A DNA stretch of 64,000 nt from JAGDMJ01 sp963809695 (GTDB lineage: Bacteria > Bacteroidota > Ignavibacteria > UBA10030 > UBA6906), in NCBI GenBank assembly GCA_963809695.1, contig CAWEKI010000007.1:124001-188000 (forward strand), written 5' to 3'. Position numbers and translations under genes: made by a program. Within the stretch, counting starts at the first letter, position 1; each line of letters opens with the position of its first letter. Shown in pieces: positions 59,901 to 64,000 of this stretch. The notes under the pieces were generated by a model, which did not search any database, was not told the DNA's origin, and was given only the letters and a program-made list of their open reading frames with translations.

Positions 59901-62900
59901 TCAATTCTCACCGTCACCGGTGGGGACATGACGGCCTGTGACACAACGGTGCTGGGTTGCTGGACAAAAACTAATCTCGCTGCCGCGCCGATGCTCACGG
60001 TGAGCTGGCCGGAAGGGACTACCGGCAAGACGCCGGACGTGGCCTGGATCCTGGCAGAGCCGAGAGCATGACCCGTGAAGACCGCACTCTTCTTATCGCC
60101 GCTTGCCACCAGATCTCCATCCACCACCCCACCAGCGGGTGGCACCTGGGCTGTCAGAGACCATGCACTGGCCGCAACATTTGCGACGAAATTGTTGGCG
60201 GAATCACGGGTGACAGCATACACTTGGATGAAATCACCAGACGCGATCACCTGATCGGGGACGACAACACCGGCGCCATCGGCCCTGGTCTCAACACGCA
60301 CTCTGGCAGTGGTCCCGAGCGTCACATTGAGCAATCCCGAAAGCACCGGTGCAAGCGACGGGGACGTCGCACGGATTTGACCCGAACCTATCGCATGACC
60401 CGTGAACACGGCACTCTTCAGGTCGCCGCTCGGAACGAGGTCTCCATCGACGACACCGCCGCTGGTATTTTGCATCGACCAGGTCGATGCCGCGACATTG
60501 GCCAGGAAATTATCCGAGGAGTCCCGCGAGATCGCATACACGGTGATCGACCTCGACGCCAAGATGCTCTGCGCAGGAATGATCACTCCCGTCCCATCTG
60601 CCTTCGTCTCCACGCGGATCCTTGCGGCAGTGCCAAGGGCAACGGTGATTGTGCCGGAGGGTGTCTTTGTGAGCACTCCCTCCGTCGCCTGGATCTGTCC
60701 GGTGCCAAGAAGATGCCCTGTAAAGGTCGCACTCTTCATGTCCCCGCTGGGGACAAGATCTGTCCCGGTGACCCCGGCTGTGGCATTGAGCATCGCCCAG
60801 GCGTCGGCGGCAACGTTGGCGATGAAATTATCGGCAACATCCCGGGATATGGCGTACACAGTGATCGACCTGCTGGAAAGCAACGTCTGGTCAGGGACGA
60901 CGGTCCCGGTTCCGTCCGCTTTTGTTTCAACCCGGACTTTTGTGGCCGTGCCAACTGTGACGGTGATCGTGCCGGAGTTCGTCACCGCCAGAGCACCGGA
61001 TGTTGCACGGATCTGGGCCGAGCCACTTGCATGGGCGGTGAAGACCGCACTCTTTGCGTCGCCGCTTGGGACAAGATCTCCATCCACGACCCCCAGGGTC
61101 TTGTTGACCAGCGACCAACTGTCGGCCGCGACATTCGCTACGAAATTGTTCGAGGCATCGCGAGTGACAGCAAACGCGGTATCCTTGGAACCGGAAGGGA
61201 GGCTTTCCGTTGGGAAGAGAACTCCGGTGCCGTCTGCCTTCGTTTCCACTCTCACTTTCGCTGCGGGGCCTGCTGTAACGGTGATCGTCCCGGAATTGGT
61301 CGGCGTCAGGATGCCGGATGTCGCACGGATCCGTGCGCCGCCAAGTACATGGCCGGTGAAGACCGCGCTCGCCCCTCCTCCGACGAGGTCTCCACTCACC
61401 ACGCCACCCGTAACGGACACAAGAGACCAGGTTGCGGACACATTGGCCACAAAATTGTTGAAGGCATCGCGCGAGATAGCAAAGACCGTCAATGCACTGC
61501 CGGAAGGCAACGTCGTGTCAGGCACAACGTTCCCCCCTCCATCTGCCCTTGTCTCCACGCGCACTTTTGCAGCGGGTCCTACTGTAACGGTGATCGCCCC
61601 GGAATTGGTCGGGGTCAGGATGCCGGATGTTGCACGTATCTGCGCGCTGCCAAGCACATGGCCGGTGAAAACCGCACTCGCCCCACCTGCAACGAGATCC
61701 CCACTCACCACGCCGCCCGTAGCGGACACAAGAGACCAGGTTGCGGACACATTCGCCACAAAATTGTTCAGGGCGTCGCGCGAGATTGCATACACGGTCA
61801 TCGAACTGCCGGAAGGTAACGTCGTGTCAGGCACGACCTTGCCCGTTCCATTTCCTTTTGTTTCAACACGTATGTCGGTTGCGCTTCCCGCGGTAACGGT
61901 GATCGTGCCGGAGGGAATCTTTACAAGAATTCCTTCTGTCGCCTGGATTTGTCCGGTACCAAGAAGATTTCCTGTAAAGGTCGCACTCTTCATGTCCAGG
62001 CTGGGGACAAGATCTGTCACGGTTACCCCGGCTGTGGCATTGAGCATCGCCCAGGCGTCAGCGGCGACGTTGGCGATGAAGTTGTCATTCGCATCCCGCG
62101 TATTCGCAAATACGGTGAGGCTCGTGCCCGATTGGATGCTCTGGGGAAGCAGCACGGTACCAGTCCCGTCGGCGAGAGTCTCTACCCTTACCTGGGTTGC
62201 GGGTCCTGGATTCGCTGTGGAGGTAAACACCACGGGACTGCCAGTGAGACTTCCCGAGGAGGCCGTGACCGTGTATGTGCCCTTCTTGGTCCCCAACGTC
62301 AGGACACTGCTCGCCTGTCCGCTTGCGTTGGTGTTGACCGAGGTCCTGCTGAGGCTCTGCCCGGTTGCCCCGCCCGGGAACGTGGCAATGGCAAAAGTTA
62401 CTGATCTCCCAGACACGGGGTTCCCCCCCGCGTCGGTGACAGTCACCACAAAGGGACTCGCAAGTGCCGTCGTCACCAGACCGCTCTGGCCGTCGCCCGA
62501 GGTCATCGAAATATTCTTGGCGGGACCGGCAATGGCCGTAGCGGCAAATGGGATTGGGCTGCCAATGAGCCCGTCGGAAGTCGCAGCGACACTGTATGTC
62601 CCAACGATGCTGCCAAGGGTGAGGGTTGTGCTGGCCTGACCGTTCAGGTCGGTGGCCGTGGATGACACGCTGAGGCTTTGGCCGGTGGCGCCAGTGGGGG
62701 TGCCCGAGATGGTGAAAGCCACCGTCACTCCTGCAACCGGAGCGCCGAGCGAATCGGTGACTGTGACGATGAAAGGCTGGGAGAGCGAAGCATTGACGGT
62801 ATCTATTTGCCCGGTTCCCGATGTCAGCGAAATGGTCTTCGCCTGTGCGAGCGCAGGCGAGAAGCCCAACGCGATCAGAAGTTCAAACAAGAACAAAAGG

Positions 62901-62917
62901 GCAAGGGTCTTTTTCAT
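53930..62917 (-). CDS. Giant repeat adhesin with Ig-like repeats, IPT/TIG, FnIII and T9SS tail
   Basis: This 2,995-residue protein starts at the ATG at 62917 (MKKTLALLFLFELLIALGFS, signal peptide); the GTG at 62938 would add seven polar residues. Two Big_1-like repeats (about 25-235) are followed by seven tandem ~106-residue repeats opening with VRVETKADGTG-like sequence (about 238-978). A mixed run of filamin/Big-like repeats with FVQQP and VQLQDALGN cores spans about 978-1615. Two more VRVET repeats (about 1616-1830) and three Big_1-like repeats (about 1830-2150) follow. Two IPT/TIG domains (about 2250-2440, VKSITPSNGIAGQ and VASITPSGATQLQ), one FnIII and a ~350-residue unrecognised region (LIGLPGDSKSS, SGWNIITNPFDKAA) precede the T9SS tail (LEQNYPNPFNPSTTIPVSVP to GKMLLMK). 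Probably a cell-surface adhesin or fibre. Confidence 0.9.
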   Translation of the reverse strand: MKKTLALLFLFELLIALGFSPALAQAKTISLTSGTGQIDTVNASLSQPFIVTVTDSLGAPVAGVTVAFTISGTPTGATGQSLSVSSTATDLNGQASTTLTLGSIVGTYSVAATSDGLIGSPIPFAATAIAGPAKNISMTSGDGQSGLVTTALASPFVVTVTDAGGNPVSGRSVTFAIATFPGGATGQSLSRTSVNTNASGQASSVLTLGTKKGTYTVTASSGSLTGSPVVFTSTANPGPATQVRVETLADGTGTVLLPQSIQSGTSLTVFANTRDANDNFIANVAADAWAMLNATAGVTVTDLVPSLDMKSATFTGNLLGTGQIQATEGILVKIPSGTITVTAGSATDIRVETKGNGTGKVVPDTTLPSGSSMTVYAISRDALNNFVANVSATWSLVSATGGVVSGDLVAGGASAVFTGHVLGSAQIRATSGILTPTNSGAITVTVGPAAKVRVETRADGGGNVVPDTTLPSGSALTVFAISRDAFNNFVANVSATWSLVSVTGGVVSGDLVGGGASAVFTGHVLGGARIRATSGILTPTNSGTITVTAGPAAKVRVETKADGTGVLFPTESLPSGSKDTAFAVTRDASNNFVANVAADSWSLVNKTLGVVDGDLVPSGDAKSAVFTAHASGSAQIRATSGALAVTNSGTITVTVGTATKVRVETKADGTGTVVPDQTLLSSRSITVYAISRDVADNFIANVAADAWAMLNATAGVTGTDLVPSGDMKSATFTGHLLGTGQIQATEGVLTKTPSGTITVALGTAARIRVETKADGTGVIIPAQSILASRSITVYAISRDSSDNFLANVAASTWSMQNTSGGVVDGDLVPSGDLKSAVFTGHAIGSGQIRATSPSLAPVLSGLLNVTLGTTARVRVETRADGAGVVVPDQVIASGDFIQVYAVTRDSANNFVANVAASAWSLTAQVPPAGGVVDGDLVASGDKKSAVFTGHALGSARIQATSGVLPVVPSGQLTVSIGAAARLVFVQQPSTVVSQAVMSPPVTVRIEDANGNLVSGDTRNVTLSLLNNPTGATLGGTTTVTAIGGVATFNNLTVDKADSNYTLRASSVPALITAASNPFIVQPGILAGFTVEAAAGGQIPAQNAGVPFDVRISARDQAGNVVRSFTGTVTVSANLGGILATGAGTSLAFTNGVLAAHTLSFSNTGSFSLTVRNSAGFEVGTSNTFQVAAGAPGQVAFFQQPTNTVAGALIAPAITVQLQDALGNNVSLANVQIVMELFSGTGVLSGTKTRATNTSGLATFGNLFIDSVGTKRLRARSGSLTPAVSDSFVIVAGAAARLAFTVNPGAGTAGAPLTVQPVITLQDQFGNTVTGTAETVTLAIQTNPGLGTLGGTRTVSINTATGQAAFTDISIDRTGIGYTLTATGLGVSTTPGVVVSAPFDISSGTAVKLSFAVQPSNSIAGAAINPAVVVQMQDGFGNLVSINDTVITVSMDSSGSLGGNTTRSTIAGSATFNDLRIDKEGTKVLRAAGGGLVGAFSVPFTISPAPASKLAFTTQPGGGVAGQPLSPQPIITLQDPFGNTVKGTPQDVTVSLKDTAGPGATLRGVRTIPVDLATGTAAFTSLSIDKTGIGYSLTAVGSSVDTARGVVLSQPITITAGAATKIRVETLADGKGTVLVTQNVSSGVPISVYAIGRDSLDNFVANVTADQWKLVDPAGGARESDLVAAADKKSAVFTGGATGSSARILAMTSGLISDTSGILSVVQPGAPTKILVETAPNGTGTIVPGQSLASGGSITVYAVERDAANNFVANIPAESWSLEVLAGGILSGDLAPAIDKKSALFTAHKVGKTRIVAALGTLTQVASDTLRVVHGPPANVAVGSKSPDSARVDTYFGSRLVALVRDSSGNPVRDVLVTYSVPASGASSLFDDAVHTATTDSLGQATSKPIKANTVIGQYSDTARVAGISGQALFVMRNLAGPARTITPITGTPQTTRVATAFPIPLTVAVRDTFGNPADSVLVTFSSPISGASGSFPGGVSASSAYTNAQGIATSPVFVANIVAGTYTVHATVSDIVTPASFFLTNNAGAAGSVTATGGTTPQSAQVTTSFTKRFQALVKDGAGNVVSDVLVRFTAPATGPSGKFVGGLVDSIRTDTSGIATAPVFTADSIAGSYNVLATVDGIASSAVFALTNLPGPVDTFFVEAVSGGNIAMQIARVPFAIKITAKDMYNNIATGFNSTASITSTGALLSGGGKTAPFVAGVLDSHSVRTQAAGTFVLTATRTGGAESGKSNSFEVQNPAPTVKSITPSNGIAGQTLNVTVLGGGFISGVTSVTFGDQITTSTVVTSDTTMTVTIRIDPAAALGPRNVTVFNSPPGGSPPFTVVGGFTVGDHPAPTVASITPSGATQLQSLWVRVVGTNFLGGGISQVSLSGGGITVDSVVVDSSTQISIKVTISGSATLGPRDVIVKNSPPGGGADTLQGGFTVSRSDMVIPVLLSPPDSSRNQPSTLTLSWQTAFGATSYDIQVATSETFIGSLIVFDSVLTATSRQVGPLTLATTYYWHVRSRNSNGVSPWSSPWTFSNAPFYADHYTLNDTISFPFHASVAEYTAQDYQLIGLPGDSKSSLSTFIPGTSGTNWQAYWDNGAQSGFLVPFVEGDARFTFAAGRGFWLINMGPWILTGRQVPTAPLQALTTAVHVKVHSGWNIITNPFDKAARWNQVQDASKPLNQPIWGYIVDNGGNKMFAISTEAKPYTGYYLYNDPANPIDTLRFPFGSSLSKVPALAGAAADSGSWRVSVDLREGKYQDQSTFLGVSPLAGEGKDRFDYNKPRPFANLPAVYFDRPAWDRYCSSFASDIRSPFDKIGVWEMTVSTAGPKGGSADLNFRGLENVPKEFGVYLVDEAGASYRDLRKGGASYKFVPPAPTAHFKLLVGTRDALEQEVAKVVPRAFALEQNYPNPFNPSTTIPVSVPYAADVTLKIYNILGEEVATVYSGTLEQGRHRFTWEGRNSAGSPVASGVYFVRLTANSGPSFVGKMLLMK
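57424..58072 (-). repeat. Two further copies of the VRVET-type coding repeat
   Basis: Two adjacent ~108-codon units (TKIRVETLADGKG and TKILVETAPNGTG) belong to the same family as the seven-unit array but are separated from it by about 1.9 kb of other repeats and are more diverged (SAVFTGGATG, SALFTAHKVG). They look like an older copy event. Confidence 0.8.
59982..62205 (-). repeat. Seven tandem ~318-bp coding repeats in the adhesin gene
   Basis: Each unit encodes about 106 residues: VRVETKADGTG, then S-x-TVYAISRD-x-x-x-NF-x-ANV, W-S-L/M, SAVFTGH, G-x-x-QIRATSG and SGTITVT. Units 2 and 3 (beginning near 61885 and 61570) are the most alike in DNA; stretches around 61380-61520 and 61680-61820 differ at only a few bases. 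Such similarity allows unequal recombination and size variation of the adhesin. Confidence 0.88.
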
Positions 62918-63352
62918 TTGACCATCAAGGAAATTCACGCATTACAAAGATCGGACAGGAAGGCAACACAGATCCCACCTTCGCTATTTACAGGATCCGA
63001 ATCACCATCGTTTTCATCTCGTGTGGGGTGTGGGCGCTCCCCCGCGCGACTCTCTCTCCAGAAAAGGACAAATTGAAGGATCCTCGGGATATGCCTAGCA
63101 AAAAAAGATACAAAGAATCACCTGTTGTGTCAAGGTAATGTCCCATTTCCGCGAGCAAACTCTTGTCCCTGAGGGAAGTGCACGAGAAAGGGTTCCATGG
63201 ACCCGTTTCGAGCAAATCCGACTACGCTAATATACCTACCGGGGGAAAACGGAATGTGCTGACCGTCACAAGCAGAAAAATGGTAAACTGTTAAAGAAAT
63301 GGAGGGTGGCCAGACTGCCCGGACAACGGGGCAAGCGGGGAACGATGTGTGC
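62918..63352. other. Intergenic region between argS and the giant adhesin gene
   Basis: The 435 bases contain the promoter listed at 63105-63133 and about 180 bases of probable leader before the adhesin ATG, with only a weak ribosome site (GATGG). After the argS stop there is a small TGCCC/GGGCA stem (about 63317-63334) followed by a poor T-rich stretch, so termination there is uncertain. No ORF is supported. Confidence 0.5.
63105..63133 (-). promoter_or_regulatory. Sigma-70-type promoter upstream of the giant adhesin operon
   Basis: On the minus strand TTGACA (63128-63133, perfect -35) is followed after exactly 17 bases by TATCTT (63105-63110, 4 of 6 for -10) and then a T-run. Transcription would begin near 63098 and give a ~180-base leader to the adhesin ATG at 62917. 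It is the best promoter match I found in the window. Confidence 0.6.
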
Positions 63353-64000
63353 TCACATTTGCTCCGGGGCCGAAATACCCAGAACGCACAGGCCGTTCCG
63401 GATGACGATCCGTGTTGCGTTGCAGAGGGCCAGTCGGGCTTTTGTGAGATCCGCTCTTTCGGAAACCACCCGGCATTCATGGTAGAAACGATGAAAAATG
63501 GCAGCCACCGAATGAAGATATTCCGCAAGCCGGTGAGGCTCATATGCCGAGGCGCATGAAGCGACGACTTCGGGCAACTGAAGCAGGCTCTTGATGAGAT
63601 CCATCTCGGCACCGGTGTCGAGCAGCGCGTAATCCGCATCCGGAGACAATGACGCATGCCCTGCCTGCTCGGCATACCGCAGGATGCTGGAAATGCGGGC
63701 GTGTGCGTACTGAAGATAGTAGACGGGGTTCTCGTCCGACTGTTGCCTCGCAAGTGCGAGGTCGAAGTTGAGGTGGCTTGTGATTGTCCGCATCAGGAAG
63801 AAGTAGCGGACGACATCCGCGCCGACATCCTCGATAAGTTCGTCCAGCGTAATGAAGTTCGCCTTCCGGGTGGACATTTTCACCACCTCGCCCCCCTGCG
63901 TGATCGTGACAAACTGATGGATAAGCACCTTCACCTTCCCGGTATCGAAGTCCAGCGCTTTGAGTGCGGCCAGGACATCCGGATACGTGGCCACGTGGTC
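63353..64000 (-). CDS. argS: Arginyl-tRNA synthetase, C-terminal part
   Basis: These are 215 residues of a gene that begins beyond the right edge (reading DHVATYPDVL at the edge). It charges tRNA-Arg. GGEVVKMSTRKANFITLDEL holds the class I KMSKS-type loop (KMSTR), followed by DVGADVVRYFFLMR and SDENPVYYLQYAHARI. The all-helical DALR anticodon-binding domain (about the last 115 residues, YAEQAGHAS to LCVLGISAPEQM) is complete. It is the only housekeeping gene seen and marks the border of the surface locus. Confidence 0.96.
   Translation of the reverse strand, partial: DHVATYPDVLAALKALDFDTGKVKVLIHQFVTITQGGEVVKMSTRKANFITLDELIEDVGADVVRYFFLMRTITSHLNFDLALARQQSDENPVYYLQYAHARISSILRYAEQAGHASLSPDADYALLDTGAEMDLIKSLLQLPEVVASCASAYEPHRLAEYLHSVAAIFHRFYHECRVVSERADLTKARLALCNATRIVIRNGLCVLGISAPEQM

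Noticed and set aside
60068..61819. 583-codon plus-strand frame overlapping the previous one
   Set aside because: Same repeat region, Cys/Arg/Gly/His-rich translation typical of the complement of a GC-rich coding strand.
59982..62205. Regular ~318-bp repeats considered as a CRISPR or satellite array
   Set aside because: Units are far too long, have no unique spacers and stay in frame, encoding a protein domain.
60402..62639. 745-codon open frame on the plus strand inside the adhesin gene
   Set aside because: It mirrors the tandem repeats of the real gene, has no ribosome site and is proline/threonine/valine low-complexity. The minus-strand frame has signal peptide, domains and T9SS tail.
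63130..63753. 207-codon minus-strand frame overlapping argS
   Set aside because: It is out of frame with the clear ArgS sequence (KMSTR motif, DALR domain) and shows no domain of its own.
1..64000. Search for insertion sequences, tRNA/rRNA genes, integrases and defence systems
   Set aside because: None could be supported in either strand; the window is surface polysaccharide, surface protein and one housekeeping gene.

Overview
The window reads as one surface-polysaccharide and surface-protein locus from a bacterium of the Fibrobacteres-Chlorobi-Bacteroidetes (FCB) group. The main evidence is eight proteins that end in a type IX secretion (T9SS) type-A sorting tail: an NPFNPST-type motif, a small beta-sandwich, and a final KMLLMK-like end. 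That exact tail and the moderately high GC (not counted, clearly above 50%) fit Ignavibacteria/Chlorobi-like lineages better than classical Bacteroidota; this is inference, not a placement. Every gene I can support lies on the minus strand, so transcription runs from the right edge to the left. The one exception is a doubtful 47-codon ORF on the plus strand.

From right to left (the direction of transcription): the window opens inside argS (63353-64000). A good TTGACA-N17-TATCTT promoter (63105-63133) then precedes a 2,995-residue repeat adhesin and two small envelope proteins that overlap in an ATGA arrangement (52851-62917). Next comes the polysaccharide machinery: a Wzc-type chain-length regulator/tyrosine kinase, a short SLBB protein, an O-antigen-polymerase-like membrane protein, two glycosyltransferases, a PaaK/CapK-like adenylate ligase, a heparinase II/III-like lyase, an AlgD-type nucleotide-sugar dehydrogenase and a GT4 glycosyltransferase (40208-52583). 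After a terminator-like region comes a WcaJ/WbaP-type initiating sugar transferase (38230-39690). It is followed by a CDP-sugar cassette (rfbF, an SDR epimerase/dehydratase, a C-methyltransferase) and a membrane-anchored deacetylase-like protein (33585-38072).

The middle of the window (20640-33389) holds four very large secreted proteins built from fibronectin-III-like repeats and closed by T9SS tails. They run directly into two GT2 glycosyltransferases, a Wzx-type flippase and a third GT2 (16202-20624). A WbpA/TviB plus WbpP/TviC pair (13776-16066) should make UDP-HexNAc-uronic acid and ends at a strong terminator.

The left part (1-13399) begins with a large protein ending in a dockerin-like duplicated calcium motif and no T9SS tail. 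Immediately after it is a small T9SS-tailed protein whose body looks like a cohesin domain. Two overlapping paralogous zinc-finger methyltransferases follow, then three tandem beta-helix proteins, each separated by a strong terminator.

Taken together, initiation (WcaJ-like), sugar supply, flippase, polymerase and Wzc make a nearly complete Wzx/Wzy exopolysaccharide pathway. It is interleaved with T9SS cargo that probably coats the same surface. The candidates for something new are the adjacent cohesin-like/dockerin-like pair, an unnamed ~330-residue module shared by two of the giant proteins, and the physical coupling of T9SS surface proteins to polysaccharide assembly genes.
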